Positions 42,716 through 52,891 are shown, counted from the first letter of the stretch. The stretch is DNA of 64,000 bases from Ferrovibrio sp. (GCF_025869515.1 NZ_JAOZVR010000116.1:1-64000); one strand, 5' to 3'. The notes: generated from the sequence alone by a model not told the origin. Program-made: numbers and translations.

Positions 42716-44946
42716 CGCGGCGGTCCTGCGACAGGGATCGCCGCGCTGGCGGCATACTGTCCGAGATCGGCGCGCTGGCTGGCGAGCCACTCGCCGCCCA
42801 TGCGCAGACCGGCCTCCAGTTCGGCCAGCAACGGCTCCAGCGCGTCTATATCGCCGCTGCGGGCGGCAATTTCGGTGCGCCGTGCCGTCTGCTGCAGGCG
42901 CTGCAGCCCCAGGCTGCCGGCCGGGCCGCGCAGGCTGTGCGCCAGGGTCGCCAGACGCGCTTCGTCCCCGGCGGCCTGCGCCCGTTTCAGCTCGGCCTGC
43001 TGCTCGGGCATCATCACGAAGAACAGGTCGATCAGCTCGGCCAGGCCCTGCAGGCCGACACCATCGGCCAGTGCCTGCAGGGCCTGCGGATCGCAATCGG
43101 GACCGGCCGCGGCCTCCTCATCCCCGCCGGGTGCCGGCGCAGCCGCCTCATCGGCCAGCAGGCCGATGGCACGGCGGATCGCCAGGTCGAGCGCATCGGG
43201 ATGCACCGGCTTGCCGACGAAATCGTTCATGCCGGCATCCAGGCAGTTGCGCACGCCGGTCACGCTCATGCTGGAGGTGACGGCGATGATCGGCAGGGCG
43301 CTGCGCCCACCCGGCAGCGCCCGGATCGCCCGCGTGGCGGCGAGGCCGTCCATTTCGGGCATATGCACATCGGTGAGCAGCAGATCGAAATCCTGCGCCG
43401 TCACGGCATCCAGCGCGGCGCGCCCGGTTTCCACCATGGTGATGGCATGTCCGCCGGGCGCCAGCAGGCCGCTGATGACTTTCTGGTTCACCGGATTGTC
43501 TTCGGCGATCAGGATACGCAGGCGCGGCAGCGGCGCCAGCGCGGCGACCACGGGGCGCTCGGCCGGCGGTTCGCCGGCGGGCAGTTCCAGCCGGACCCAG
43601 AAGACACTGCCCTCGCCCGGCAGGCTGTCGACACCGATGCGGCCACCCATCGCCAGCACCAGCGCGCGGCAGATGGCGAGGCCCAGTCCGGTGCCGCCGA
43701 AGCGGCGCGTGATCGAGGAATCGGCCTGCGCGAATTGCGCGAACAGCCGGTCGCGCTGCTCCGGCGCGATGCCGATGCCGGTATCGCGGATTTCGAAACG
43801 CAGCGCCGTGCGCCCGTCGGTCGCGGTTTGCACATCCGGCAGCACGGCGATCTCGACATATCCAGCCTCGGTGAACTTGATGGCATTGGACAGCAGATTG
43901 AGCAGCACCTGACGCAGGCGGTTGGGATCGCCGCGCAGATAGCGCGGCAGGCCGGCATCGATCTGCTGGCGCAACGCGATGCCCTTCTCGACGGCGCGCG
44001 GCCCGAGCAGGGAGATCGCCGCCTCGATCTGCGCATGCAGATCGAAATCGATGTCTTCGAGATCGACGCGGCCCGATTCCAGTTTCGAGAAATCGAGGAT
44101 GTCGTTGAGGATCGCCAGCAGGCTTTCGCCCGACTGCAGAGCCGTGCCGGCCAGGCTGCGCTGTTCGGCATCGAGCGGCGTTTTCAGCAGCAGGCGGGTA
44201 AGGCCGAGCACGCCGTTCATCGGCGTGCGGATTTCGTGGCTCATCATCGCCAGGAATTCCGACTTCGCCCTGGTGGCGGCTTCGGCCTGCAGCCTGGCAT
44301 CCTGCAGCGCCCGCTTGGCCTTGGTGCGGGCCGCAAGGGCTGCAATCGCCGAGCGGGTCATCAGCAGCACGGCGAAGATCAGGCAGAGGAAATGCAGCAG
44401 AATCTGCTCCTGCCGCGGCACGTCGAAAACCGGCACGAGATCGAACAGGTGGCAGACCAGCAGCACGCCGAAATTCAGCGTCGCCATCGCCGCGACCCAG
44501 GCGATCACACCGGGATTGCTGGTCAGCATGGTGAGGGCAAGGCCAAGCACGCTGAACAGCGCGAAAGACGAGGCCAGACCGCCGGTGCCGAGCGTGAGGA
44601 TGGTGTTGCCCACGCCGCCATTCAGCGCCATGAAGCCGATGGCAAGCGCTATATTGCCGGTCATGCGGATCAGCAGGGCGCCGAGCAGCGGCCCGCCGAT
44701 CATCGAGATGAAGCCGGCGACTTCCCAGCCATTCAGCCCCGAGCGGATCAGCAGGTAGGGCGGGATCAGCAGCAGCGCGATGCAGACCGACAGGCTGAGC
44801 TGTATGATGCTGCGATAGCGGTGCAGCTTGCGCGCATCGCCCTCGCGCAGCACGGCCGGGGGCACGAAGGCATCCACCATGCGGGCGAGGCCGCCCCACG
44901 CGGACTCTCCCCGCCGAGAATCCCCCTGCACGGAGTCTGTCGACAC
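42712..44946 (-). CDS. Hybrid sensor histidine kinase
   Basis: 744 residues. Six transmembrane helices between about 45 and 200, a short coiled coil, then HisKA with phospho-histidine His237 in MMSHEIRTP, ATPase domain (N-box near [10 protein letters not shown] 351-360, G-boxes DTGIGIA and GGTGLGL), receiver domain with Asp526 in LLLTDVHMP and Lys579, and a C-terminal HPt domain with His670 in LAHSLRG. The membrane module has no recognisable extracellular loop. Likely phosphorelay: His237, Asp526, His670, then Asp60 of the following regulator. Confidence 0.93.
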   Translation of the reverse strand: MSTDSVQGDSRRGESAWGGLARMVDAFVPPAVLREGDARKLHRYRSIIQLSLSVCIALLLIPPYLLIRSGLNGWEVAGFISMIGGPLLGALLIRMTGNIALAIGFMALNGGVGNTILTLGTGGLASSFALFSVLGLALTMLTSNPGVIAWVAAMATLNFGVLLVCHLFDLVPVFDVPRQEQILLHFLCLIFAVLLMTRSAIAALAARTKAKRALQDARLQAEAATRAKSEFLAMMSHEIRTPMNGVLGLTRLLLKTPLDAEQRSLAGTALQSGESLLAILNDILDFSKLESGRVDLEDIDFDLHAQIEAAISLLGPRAVEKGIALRQQIDAGLPRYLRGDPNRLRQVLLNLLSNAIKFTEAGYVEIAVLPDVQTATDGRTALRFEIRDTGIGIAPEQRDRLFAQFAQADSSITRRFGGTGLGLAICRALVLAMGGRIGVDSLPGEGSVFWVRLELPAGEPPAERPVVAALAPLPRLRILIAEDNPVNQKVISGLLAPGGHAITMVETGRAALDAVTAQDFDLLLTDVHMPEMDGLAATRAIRALPGGRSALPIIAVTSSMSVTGVRNCLDAGMNDFVGKPVHPDALDLAIRRAIGLLADEAAAPAPGGDEEAAAGPDCDPQALQALADGVGLQGLAELIDLFFVMMPEQQAELKRAQAAGDEARLATLAHSLRGPAGSLGLQRLQQTARRTEIAARSGDIDALEPLLAELEAGLRMGGEWLASQRADLGQYAASAAIPVAGPPR

Positions 44947-45123
44947 GGATGTCGCTGCGTCCTGTTTCAGGCGTGCCCCCTATTATCGATCCGACGCTAG
45001 CAAAGGGCGGGCGGCGATGCCATCGAATTGCAACTATTAAGTGCACTCCAATCACGAAAAAGAGCGAATCGGGTAGTCTGCGATTGACAGCGACTCCCCG
45101 GGATTCGTATTCCGGTATCACCC

Positions 45124-45690
45124 ATGGCGAATCGGCCCGACCACCTGACCCCGACCGACCCGTTCCGGCTGCCAGCGCAACCGCAAGCGGAGCGCAGCCG
45201 TGCGGCGGCGCGGCTGGAACAGGCCCGTGCCGACCTGTCGCGCATGGCCCGTTCCACAGCGAAGGCAGACGCCGAGGCCCCGCAGCAGCCCGACGGCGCC
45301 ACGCCCACCGCCCCGCCGGCGGCCTATGATCCGGCCGCCATCGCCGCCCGCATCGACCTGATGCGCGGCCGGTTCACCAAGGCGCGCGAGGATGCTGTTT
45401 CCGCCCTGCTGTTTCTCAGTGACGCGCAGCAGGATTGCGATGCGCTGAGCGAAGCGGCCGATGCCAATCGCTGGCCACAGATGGCCGCCGGCATCCAGCT
45501 GTTGAGCCAGTCGCTGCGGCGCGCCCTGCCGGCCGAAGCCCGCCATCTCGATCTGATCGGCCTGCTGATCGACGCGCTGTATGCCCTGCGCCGGGCCGAA
45601 ACCCGGCCGGATATGGGCCGGGCCGGCGAAGACCTGCTGCGCGGCCTGCGCCTGGCTGTCGCCCGCGAGCTCAGTACAACCGACGCCTGA
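45124..45690 (+). CDS. Unknown protein, Ala-rich, helical
   Basis: 188 residues. N-terminal 70 residues low complexity with Pro/Ala/Gln and a predicted coiled coil (AERSRAAARLEQARADL); the C-terminal part (75-185) is helical and has evenly spaced leucines (LLSQSLRRALPAEARHLDLIGLLIDALYALRRAE, noted for its leucine spacing). No known family. Divergent from the hybrid kinase with 177 bp between. No signal peptide. Codon use matches neighbours. Confidence 0.6.
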   Translation: MANRPDHLTPTDPFRLPAQPQAERSRAAARLEQARADLSRMARSTAKADAEAPQQPDGATPTAPPAAYDPAAIAARIDLMRGRFTKAREDAVSALLFLSDAQQDCDALSEAADANRWPQMAAGIQLLSQSLRRALPAEARHLDLIGLLIDALYALRRAETRPDMGRAGEDLLRGLRLAVARELSTTDA

Positions 45691-45785
45691 ACACGGCCGG
45701 CACTCCGCTTACTGCGCAATTGGCGTATATTTCCGCCGTAAAAATTCACCTCGAAAAACCGCCGCAACGGCCTAAAATCATATCC

Positions 45786-46655
45786 ATGAGCAAGCTGGTT
45801 GCCTTCCTGGCCATACCATTGCTGTTGTCCGTGCCTGCCGCGCTCGCACAGCCGGGCGCCGGTGCGCCGCTGCAGCAGGCCGAACTCGGCTTCGGCCTCT
45901 ATGCGCTCGGCAGCAAGGGGCTGGAAGTCCAGCTGACCATGCGCCGCGATGCCGATGACCTGCGGGTCGAAGTGGCGATGCGCACTGCCGGCATGCTCGA
46001 CTGGGCGATGCGCATGACCATGACCGGCCTGTCGGCCGCACGGATCGGGCAGGATGGCCAGTTGCTGCCGGTGCGCTACACCACCGACAGCGACGGCACC
46101 TGGTCGAAACGGCTCACCCGCATGAGCTGGGATGCCAATGGCCTGCCGATCGCCGAAGTCTTCCCGCCCAATGACGAGGATGACCGCGAAGAAGTGCCCG
46201 ACCTGCTGAAACGCAACACGCTGGATCCCACCACGGCGATGGTGTCGCGCGTGCTGCGCGGCGGGCCGCAGCCGCCCTGCCAGGGCAGCGATGCCATCTA
46301 TGACGGACGGCGCCGTTACAACATGCATTTCTCGCCACTCGGCCCCGATACGGTGAAACCGCATAACCGCACGGCCTATGACGGCCCGGCCTTCAAATGC
46401 ATGGTGAAGCTGGAGCCGGTGGCCGGCTATAGCCGCAAATTTCTGGCCGAATGGAGCGAGAAGGACGAGCAGCCGACCTATATCTGGCTGGTCCGGCCGC
46501 CGGGTTTCGATGCCTGGCTGCCGGTGAAGATGGAAGGCAGCTCACGCATCGCCACCGCCAGCACCTGGATCAGCAGCGCCAGACTCAACGACACGGACTG
46601 GCTCAGGCCGGTCGGCTTCATCCGCGCCGAAGTACCCAGCGATTCGATCCACTGA
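45786..46655 (+). CDS. DUF3108-type secreted protein
   Basis: 289 residues with a signal peptide of about 21 residues ending ALA. The body is a beta-rich lipocalin-like fold (FGLYALGSKGLEVQLTM, DGRRRYNMHFSPLG) matching DUF3108 proteins, thought periplasmic. Function unknown. 95 bp after the preceding gene; a response regulator starts 5 bp after its stop. The longer frame back to 45435 lies in the previous gene's alternative frame. Confidence 0.78.
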   Translation: MSKLVAFLAIPLLLSVPAALAQPGAGAPLQQAELGFGLYALGSKGLEVQLTMRRDADDLRVEVAMRTAGMLDWAMRMTMTGLSAARIGQDGQLLPVRYTTDSDGTWSKRLTRMSWDANGLPIAEVFPPNDEDDREEVPDLLKRNTLDPTTAMVSRVLRGGPQPPCQGSDAIYDGRRRYNMHFSPLGPDTVKPHNRTAYDGPAFKCMVKLEPVAGYSRKFLAEWSEKDEQPTYIWLVRPPGFDAWLPVKMEGSSRIATASTWISSARLNDTDWLRPVGFIRAEVPSDSIH

Positions 46656-46660
46656 GCGGC

Positions 46661-47035
46661 ATGCCCCATAAAATTCTGGTCGCCGACGATGCCACTGCCG
46701 GGCGCGCCGTGTTCGAAAAGCTGCTGACCGCGCTGGGCTACGAACCAGTCTTCGCCAGGGACGGCCGCGATGCCATCAACCTGTTCATCGAATTTCCCGA
46801 TATCGCCGCCATCCTGATGGATATCCGCATGCCGGGACTGAACGGCATCAAGGCGACCCAGGAAATCCGCATGGCCTGCGGGCCACGCGGGATGAAAGTG
46901 CCGATCATCGCCATCACCGCCGCCGACGGGGTGGAGGTGCGCCGCGAATGCCTTTCCAGCGGCATGAACGAGGTGCTGGTCAAGCCGATCGATCCCCGCA
47001 AGCTGGTCGAGACGATTCGGCGGTTTTTGAATTAA
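46661..47035 (+). CDS. Single-domain response regulator
   Basis: 124 residues. Acidic pair at Asp9/Asp10, phospho-acceptor Asp54 in ILMDIRMPG, Thr86/Ala87 in AITAADG, Lys108 in VLVKPID. Receiver domain only, of the type found in phosphorelays with hybrid kinases; the kinase at 42.7-44.9 kb is a possible partner. Confidence 0.9.
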   Translation: MPHKILVADDATAGRAVFEKLLTALGYEPVFARDGRDAINLFIEFPDIAAILMDIRMPGLNGIKATQEIRMACGPRGMKVPIIAITAADGVEVRRECLSSGMNEVLVKPIDPRKLVETIRRFLN

Positions 47036-47069
47036 GTGATTGAAATAATTGTAATAACCACCAAAAAGT

Positions 47070-47272
47070 CATCACCCTCGGGCTCGTCCCGAGGGTCCAT
47101 CCCAGCCCTCCGCGTCTCCGGCAGAGGTTCATGGATCCCCGGCACAAGGCCGGGGATGACGGTTGGACAAAATCACCTCAACATATTGATCTTTAAAACA
47201 ATTCGTCATGCCCGGGCTTGACCCGGGCATCTTTCTCCGTTCGGCACGAGGCCCCCGGATCAAGTCCGGGAG
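47070..47272. repeat. Cluster of four palindromic repeats
   Basis: Stems ACCCTCGGG/CCCGAGGGT (47074-47096), ATCCCCGG/CCGGGGAT (47135-47157), ATGCCCGGG/CCCGGGCAT (47208-47230) and CCCGGA/TCCGGG (47254-47270). All have GTCAT or ATGAC edges. The whole gap 47036-47467 (432 bp) contains these, an AT-rich piece at 47165-47205, and the ffh leader; I see no gene in it. Confidence 0.75.
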
Positions 47273-47467
47273 CTGCAGCGGGAGGACCTCCCGGCCCTCC
47301 CGCCTTGACTTCCCGCCCCCGAAAGGCTTTATTCCGCCCGCTTTCTGAAGCTTTGGAAGCAATCCGGTCCGAGGACCGCCGTCCGTCCGCGAGTGTCGCG
47401 CACGGGCGTTAACTTGTTTTGGCCCGTCGTTTCGTTTTGGGCCGTTTGAGGAATTTTCAGGGTCGAC

Positions 47468-48853
47468 ATGTTCGAATCTCTGAGCGGCAAACTGGGTGAG
47501 GTTTTCGAGCGGCTGCGCAAGCGCGGCGCTCTGTCGGAATCCGATGTCTCGGAAGCCCTGCGCGAGGTGCGCGTCGCCCTGCTGGAAGCCGACGTGGCCC
47601 TGCCCGTCGTCAAGGCCTTCATCGACGGCGTGAAATCCAAGGCCGTGGGCCAGGACGTGCTGCGCTCGGTCACGCCGGGCCAGATGGTCATCAAGATCGT
47701 CCATGACCATCTCGTCGAGATGCTCGGCGGTGAGGCCGGCGCAGAAGATGACTCCGGCATCAATCTGAATGCCGTGCCGCCGGTACCGGTGCTGATGGTC
47801 GGTCTGCAGGGTTCGGGTAAAACGACATCGACGGCGAAGATCGCACTGCGCCTGATGAATAAGGAGCGCAAGAAGGTGCTGATGGCGTCGCTCGACGTCT
47901 ATCGCCCGGCGGCGCAGGAACAGCTGAAGATTCTCGGCGAGCAGAACAATATCCCGGTGCTGCCGGTGGTCGCCGGCCAGATGCCGGTGGATATCGCCAG
48001 GCGCGCGCTGCAGGCCGCCAAGCTCGGCGGTTACGACGTGCTGATGCTGGATACCGCCGGCCGGCTTCACATTGACGAAACCCTGATGCTGGAAGTGGCC
48101 GCGGTGCGCGACGCCGTGCAGCCGCATGAGACGCTGCTGGTGGCCGACTCGCTGACCGGCCAGGACGCGGTGAATGTCGCCAAAAGCTTCAACGAGCGCG
48201 TCGGCGTCACCGGTATCGTGCTGACCCGCGTCGACGGCGATGGCCGCGGCGGTGCGGCGCTGAGCATGCGCGCCGTCACCGGCAAGCCGATCAAGCTGAT
48301 CGGCGTCGGCGAAAAGGTCGATGCGATCGAGCCGTTCCATCCGCAGCGTATCGCGCAGCGCATCCTCGGCATGGGCGACATCGTGTCGCTGGTGGAAAAA
48401 GCCGCCGAGACGATCGAGAAGGAAGAGGCCGAACGGCTGGCTGCCCGCGTGCAGAAAGGCATGTTCGACCTCAACGACATGGCCTCGCAGCTCAAGCAGC
48501 TGCGCAAGATGGGCGGCATGTCGGGCGTGATGAACCTGCTGCCCGGCGTGGGCAAGGTGAAACAGCAGATGGCCGCCGCCAATGTCGATGAAAGCGTGCT
48601 GAAGCGCCAGGAAGCCATCATCGGCTCGATGACGCTGGACGAACGCAAGAATCCCAAGGTGATCCATGCCTCGCGCAAGAAGCGCATCGCGGCGGGATCG
48701 GGCACTTCGGTGCAGGACGTCAACAAGCTGCTGAAGCAGCATCTGCAGATGGCCGACATGATGAAGCGCATGTCGAAGCTGGGGCAGAAAGGTTTCATGC
48801 GCAGCATGGGCGCCATGCTGCCGGGGATGCCCGGCATGCCAAAGTTGCATTAA
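47468..48853 (+). CDS. ffh: Signal recognition particle protein
   Basis: SRP54 GTPase that targets nascent membrane proteins with the small SRP RNA. 461 residues. N domain 1-85, G domain with GLQGSGKTT at 112-120, DTAGRLH, TRVDGD (TKLDGD in E. coli), then a methionine-rich M domain from about 300 (MGGMSGVMNLLPG, MMKRMSKLGQKGFMRSMGAMLPG). First gene before the rpsP-rimM-trmD-rplS operon, 69 bp ahead of rpsP. Confidence 0.97.
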   Translation: MFESLSGKLGEVFERLRKRGALSESDVSEALREVRVALLEADVALPVVKAFIDGVKSKAVGQDVLRSVTPGQMVIKIVHDHLVEMLGGEAGAEDDSGINLNAVPPVPVLMVGLQGSGKTTSTAKIALRLMNKERKKVLMASLDVYRPAAQEQLKILGEQNNIPVLPVVAGQMPVDIARRALQAAKLGGYDVLMLDTAGRLHIDETLMLEVAAVRDAVQPHETLLVADSLTGQDAVNVAKSFNERVGVTGIVLTRVDGDGRGGAALSMRAVTGKPIKLIGVGEKVDAIEPFHPQRIAQRILGMGDIVSLVEKAAETIEKEEAERLAARVQKGMFDLNDMASQLKQLRKMGGMSGVMNLLPGVGKVKQQMAAANVDESVLKRQEAIIGSMTLDERKNPKVIHASRKKRIAAGSGTSVQDVNKLLKQHLQMADMMKRMSKLGQKGFMRSMGAMLPGMPGMPKLH

Positions 48854-48922
48854 GCCCGGGCTGCACTGATAGTTTCGCATATTTAAGTATTCAGAGTTTC
48901 ACAGTTCGAAGAAAGGAAGACC

Positions 48923-49297
48923 ATGTCCGTTAAGATCCGCATGACCCGCGGCGGCGCCAAGAAGCGTCCCTACTACCGTATCGTGGTGGCCGACTCGCGC
49001 AGCCCGCGCGATGGCCGTTTCATCGAGAAGATCGGTTCGTATGATCCGATGCTGCCGAAGGACCGCGAGCGCGTGCAGCTCGACGTCGAGCGCGTGAAGT
49101 ACTGGCTGAGCCAGGGCGCCACCCCGTCCGACCGCTGCGCCCGTTTCTTCTCCAAGGCCGGCCTGATGAAGTGGGAACACGGCGCCAACCCGGAGAAGGG
49201 CAAGCCGAAGGCGAAGGCCCAGGAGCGTATCAAGGCTGCTGAGGAAGCCGCCAAGGCCGCTGCTGCCAAGCCGGCTGAAGAAGCTGCCGCTTCGTAA
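48923..49297 (+). CDS. rpsP: Ribosomal protein bS16
   Basis: 124 residues. Conserved [26 protein letters not shown] start in parts, [12 protein letters not shown], and [10 protein letters not shown]. After residue 80 comes an alphaproteobacterial Lys/Ala-rich extension ([32 protein letters not shown] in three shorter parts). RBS AAGGAAG lies 7 bp before the ATG. rimM starts 3 bp after the stop. Confidence 0.97.
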   Translation: MSVKIRMTRGGAKKRPYYRIVVADSRSPRDGRFIEKIGSYDPMLPKDRERVQLDVERVKYWLSQGATPSDRCARFFSKAGLMKWEHGANPEKGKPKAKAQERIKAAEEAAKAAAAKPAEEAAAS

Positions 49298-49300
49298 GAC

Positions 49301-49882
49301 ATGAGTGGCACTCTTCTTCTGGGCGTCGTGATCGGCGCGCAGGGCATCCGCGGCGAGGTGAAGGTGAAAACCTTCACCGCAGAGCCGGAAGCGCTCGGGG
49401 ATTACGGTCCCCTGCAGGATGCCCAGGCGACGAAGACGTATCCGCTGAAGGTGCTGCGCCTGTCGAAAGGCGATGTGGTGATTGCGCGTATCAGGGGCGT
49501 CGAGGACCGCAATGCGGCCGAGGCGATGAAGGGCACCGAGCTGTATGTCCAGCGCGCCGCCCTGCCCCAGGCCGGCGATGGCGAGTTCTACTTCGCCGAC
49601 CTGGTGGGCCTGACGGCGATGATGTCGGGCCGGGTTCTGGGCCGCGTGACCGCGGTGCACAACTACGGCGCCGGCGACATGCTGGAGGTGAAAACCGCCA
49701 CGGACGGTTCGGGGGGCGGCCGTTCGGCGATGGTGCCCTTTACCGACGACGCGGTGCCCGATGTGGACCTCGCCGCCGGCACGGTCACGGTGGAACCGGC
49801 CTTCTGGCTGGGCGATCCGGAGACCGAGGAGGACCGCAAGGCGCGCGCTGCAGAGCTGGCCGCCGAGCGGGCCGGAGGGTGA
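49301..49882 (+). CDS. rimM: Ribosome maturation factor RimM
   Basis: Assists 30S assembly at the head and binds S19. 193 residues. N-terminal RimM domain begins [23 protein letters not shown]-barrel-like C-terminal domain with DLVGL...[18 protein letters not shown] and VPFTDDAVP. The charged tail ([17 protein letters not shown]) is typical of alphaproteobacteria. trmD begins at a TTG one base after the stop. Confidence 0.95.
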   Translation: MSGTLLLGVVIGAQGIRGEVKVKTFTAEPEALGDYGPLQDAQATKTYPLKVLRLSKGDVVIARIRGVEDRNAAEAMKGTELYVQRAALPQAGDGEFYFADLVGLTAMMSGRVLGRVTAVHNYGAGDMLEVKTATDGSGGGRSAMVPFTDDAVPDVDLAAGTVTVEPAFWLGDPETEEDRKARAAELAAERAGG

Positions 49883-49883
49883 G

Positions 49884-50627
49884 TTGAGTACGGTCCCGGC
49901 CCCGCCGTGGAATGCGCGGATACTGACGCTGTATCCCGCGATGTTCCCCGGTCCGCTGGGACAGAGCCTGGCCGGTCGCGCCCTCGATGAGGGGCGATGG
50001 TCGATGACGGTGGTGGATATTCGCGACTTCGCGCGCGACAGACACCGCACCGTCGACGACACGCCGTTTGGCGGCGGGCCCGGCATGGTGATGCGGCCCG
50101 ATGTGCTGGCCAGTGCGCTGGATGCGACGCTGGCCAATGCGACGGGCAATGTCAGCGGGCAGCCGCTGATCTATTTCTCGCCGCGTGGCCGGCGCCTGGA
50201 TCAGGCGCTGGTGCATGAGGTGAAGGCGGCCGGCGGAGCGACATTGCTCTGCGGTCGCTTCGAGGGGGTGGACGAGCGTCTGCTGCAGGCGCGCCCCGTT
50301 GTCGAGGTCAGCCTCGGCGACTTCGTTCTGTCGGGTGGCGAGATCGCCGCATATGCGCTGCTGGATGCAGTCGTGCGGTTGCTGCCCGGGGTGATGGGTG
50401 CCGAAGAGTCCGGCACCGAGGAGAGTTTCGCGGACGGCCTGCTGGAATATCCCCAGTATACCCGGCCGCAGATGTGGGAAGGCCTGGCAGTGCCCGATGT
50501 GCTGCTGTCCGGCCACCACGAGAAGATCGCAGCCTGGCGGCGCGAGATGGCGGAGAAAATCACCGCCGAGCGCCGGCCGGACCTGTGGGAGCGTTACCGT
50601 GGGCGCAAGCCGACGGGCAGGAACTGA
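49884..50627 (+). CDS. trmD: tRNA (guanine-N1)-methyltransferase
   Basis: Methylates G37 of tRNAs. 247 residues. SPOUT knot features: [16 protein letters not shown] near the N-terminus, [33 protein letters not shown]-equivalent [21 protein letters not shown], and [14 protein letters not shown]. The start is TTG at 49884: GGAGG lies five bases upstream, and the next in-frame ATG (49941) would delete the conserved first strand. The start falls one base after the rimM stop. Confidence 0.94.
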   Translation: MSTVPAPPWNARILTLYPAMFPGPLGQSLAGRALDEGRWSMTVVDIRDFARDRHRTVDDTPFGGGPGMVMRPDVLASALDATLANATGNVSGQPLIYFSPRGRRLDQALVHEVKAAGGATLLCGRFEGVDERLLQARPVVEVSLGDFVLSGGEIAAYALLDAVVRLLPGVMGAEESGTEESFADGLLEYPQYTRPQMWEGLAVPDVLLSGHHEKIAAWRREMAEKITAERRPDLWERYRGRKPTGRN

Positions 50628-50669
50628 AACGAGTTTGAACTTTTACTGAAGACAGAAAGGCAGAGTGCC

Positions 50670-51053
50670 ATGAACCTGATGCAGCAGATCGAGAAAGAGC
50701 AGTCCGATGCTCTCGTCGCCGCCCGCGCGGTGCCGAATTTCGCCCCCGGCGATACCCTGACCGTCAACGTCAAGGTCGTTGAAGGCGGTCGCGAGCGCGT
50801 GCAGGCCTATGAAGGCGTGTGCATCGCCCGTTCCAATCGCGGCGTGAATTCCTCCTTCACCGTGCGCAAGATCTCGTATGGCGAAGGCGTCGAGCGTATC
50901 TTCCCGCTCTACAGCCCGCGCATCGAGTCGATCGTTGTGGTCCGCCGCGGCGACGTGCGTCGCGCCAAGCTGTACTACCTGCGTGGTCGTACCGGTAAGG
51001 CCGCCCGCATCACCGAGAAGCGCGACGCATCGGGCAAGACCGCCAAGGCCTGA
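50670..51053 (+). CDS. rplS: Ribosomal protein bL19
   Basis: 127 residues. Features: [84 protein letters not shown] in separate blocks. Good RBS (AGAAAGGCAG) before the ATG. It ends the operon; a strong terminator follows at 51100. Confidence 0.97.
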   Translation: MNLMQQIEKEQSDALVAARAVPNFAPGDTLTVNVKVVEGGRERVQAYEGVCIARSNRGVNSSFTVRKISYGEGVERIFPLYSPRIESIVVVRRGDVRRAKLYYLRGRTGKAARITEKRDASGKTAKA

Positions 51054-51098
51054 GGCGTCCGCGCCGGTTCACACTGGCGCGACGACCTGTCTGATCTG

Positions 51099-51139
51099 AA
51101 GCCGCCTGCATCCCTTGAGAGGGGTGCGGGCGGCTTTTC
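51099..51139 (+). terminator. Rho-independent terminator after rplS
   Basis: Stem GCCGCCTGCATCCCT / AGGGGTGCGGGCGGC (51101-51134) with a short loop and a TTTTCGTTTT tract. It ends the ffh-rpsP-rimM-trmD-rplS run. Confidence 0.85.
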
Positions 51140-51153
51140 GTTTTCCGGGATTG

Positions 51154-51582
51154 CTATTCCGCCGCTTCGCTCTGCGGCGAATCCTGCTTTGGCTGGCGCA
51201 GCCGTGGGCCGTTCCGCGCCGCCCATTTGCCGAGTTCATCCAGCACCGGGCGCAGCGAGAGCCCCAGATCGGTGAGCCAGTATTCCACCTTCGGCGGCAC
51301 GGCGGCATGCACGCGGCGCCCGACCAGGCCGGCGGTTTCCAGGGCACGCAGCTGCTTGGTCAGTTCCTTCTGGGTGATCAGCGGAATGGCGCGGGAGAGT
51401 TCGGAAAAGCGCAGCGGCGCACCTTTGGAGCGGGCCAGGGTCAGGATGATCGGCACCGCCCATTTGTTGGCGATCAGATCCAGGGTGGCGCAGATCATGC
51501 GGGCGCAGAGCGGCTGGCCGTCGGCCGTCAGCTCGTGGCGGAAATCGAGGTCGCTGTCTGTTGTCAATTTTTCAGTAGCCAT
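51154..51582 (-). CDS. HxlR-family transcriptional regulator
   Basis: 142 residues. Winged helix with CARMICATLDLIANKWAVPIIL near 26-46, FSELSRAIPLITQKELTKQLRALE near 60-83, and YWLTDLGLSLRPVLDELGKW. Family regulators often sense electrophiles or redox through a conserved cysteine. I placed the start at the ATG (51582); a TTG 36 bases upstream is less likely. Divergent from a GST gene, which it likely controls. Confidence 0.9.
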   Translation of the reverse strand: MATEKLTTDSDLDFRHELTADGQPLCARMICATLDLIANKWAVPIILTLARSKGAPLRFSELSRAIPLITQKELTKQLRALETAGLVGRRVHAAVPPKVEYWLTDLGLSLRPVLDELGKWAARNGPRLRQPKQDSPQSEAAE

Positions 51583-51704
51583 TTGGTAAGTATAGAGGGT
51601 TTGGGTGCCTTCTTGCAAATTGATAGTATGATGGCTTATGCCTCAGGGCCCGGCGCGCCAGTCGCTATGATCGCGCCGGTATTGTAACCGGAGGGAATCC
51701 CACC

Positions 51705-52355
51705 ATGGCCAAACTCGATTTCTATTTTTCGCCCGGCGCCTGCTCGCTGGCCACCCATATCGCGCTGGAAGAGACCGGTGCCGCCTTCACGCCGAAGCCG
51801 ACCTACACTCGCAAGGGCCAGACCCGCACGCCGGAATACCTGGCGCTGAATCCCAAGGGCAAAGTGCCGATGCTGGGCATCGACGGCAAGATGCTGACCG
51901 AGAATACCGCGATCCTGACCTGGCTGAACCGCAGCTATCCGAATGCCAAGCTGCTGCCGGCCGGCGATGCGCTGAAGGAAGCCGAGGCGCTGGCCTTCGT
52001 CGCCTGGTGCGCCTCGGGCGTACATCCGGTTCTGAGCCGCTTCTTCGGCCCGCAGAATTTCTCCGACCTGCCGGACAGCGCCGACAATGTGAAGGCACTG
52101 GCCACCAAGGCCAACGCCGCCAACTTCGCCCTGATCGAAAAGGCGCTGGCCGGCAAGGACTGGCTGTTCGGCGAGTGGTCGGTGGCCGATGGCTATATCT
52201 TCGTCTTCTTCAACTGGGCCACGAAACTCGGCCTCGATGTCTCGGCCTATCCAAACTACGCCAAGCATTTCGAGCGCATGAAGCAGCGCCCGGCAGTGCA
52301 GCGCGCGCTCGCCCGCGAGGCCGATGCACTGGCGGCCATGGACCAGGCCGCCTGA
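51705..52355 (+). CDS. Glutathione S-transferase
   Basis: 216 residues. Thioredoxin-like N-domain starting LDFYFSPGACSLATHIAL (Ser/Cys near 10-12), TARGETS motif NPKGKVPML with cis-Pro, TENTAILTWL (Glu/Thr glutathione ligands), then helical C-domain with GEWSVADGYIFVFFNW. Beta-class type. Likely regulated by the divergent HxlR protein. DoxX follows after 111 bp. Confidence 0.92.
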   Translation: MAKLDFYFSPGACSLATHIALEETGAAFTPKPTYTRKGQTRTPEYLALNPKGKVPMLGIDGKMLTENTAILTWLNRSYPNAKLLPAGDALKEAEALAFVAWCASGVHPVLSRFFGPQNFSDLPDSADNVKALATKANAANFALIEKALAGKDWLFGEWSVADGYIFVFFNWATKLGLDVSAYPNYAKHFERMKQRPAVQRALAREADALAAMDQAA

Positions 52356-52466
52356 CGAAATCCGGCCAACACGAAGGTGTTATCCAGATATCCGGGGCGG
52401 TGCGATACCATGCGCCGCCCCGATCAAAAATCACAACAACGATCATAAACTGAAGGACCCACTCCC

Positions 52467-52871
52467 ATGGCTCTGCTCGAAAAATTCGGCCCGCTGCTCG
52501 GCCGCATCCTCATCGCGTATCTGTTCATCCCGGCCGGCATCAGCAAGATTTCCGGCTTCGAGAATACCGTCGGCTATATCGCTTCCAAGGGCCTGCCGCT
52601 GCCGCAGGTGGCCGCCGCCGGTGCCATCGTTGTCGAGGTGGTGGTCGCACTCGCCCTGCTGATCGGCTTCAAGACGCGCTTCGCCGCGCTGATCCTCGCC
52701 GCCTTCACGCTGGTGGCGGCGGTGATCTTCCACAATTTCTGGGCCGTGCCCGACGCGCAGAAGATGGTGCAGACCATCATGTTCAACAAGAATCTGGCCG
52801 TCGTCGGTGGCCTGTTGTTTGTCGCCGTCTTCGGCGCCGGCCCGTTCAGCCTGGACAACCGCAAGGGTTGA
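52467..52871 (+). CDS. DoxX-family membrane protein
   Basis: 134 residues with four transmembrane helices (about 8-28, 48-68, 72-90, 104-124). FIPAGISKISGFENTVGYIASKGLP is a typical DoxX opening, and ALLIGFKTRFAALILAAFTLVAAVIFHNFW the core. Physiological role is uncertain; often linked to redox stress. Good RBS-like AAGGA before ATG. A terminator follows. Confidence 0.9.
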   Translation: MALLEKFGPLLGRILIAYLFIPAGISKISGFENTVGYIASKGLPLPQVAAAGAIVVEVVVALALLIGFKTRFAALILAAFTLVAAVIFHNFWAVPDAQKMVQTIMFNKNLAVVGGLLFVAVFGAGPFSLDNRKG

Positions 52872-52891
52872 TCGACGACATCCCTGAGAAA

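Noticed and set aside
42937-45000. 687-residue antisense frame over the hybrid kinase
   Set aside because: GC-driven open frame; composition is Gln/Arg/Gly-rich and the kinase motifs lie on the minus strand.
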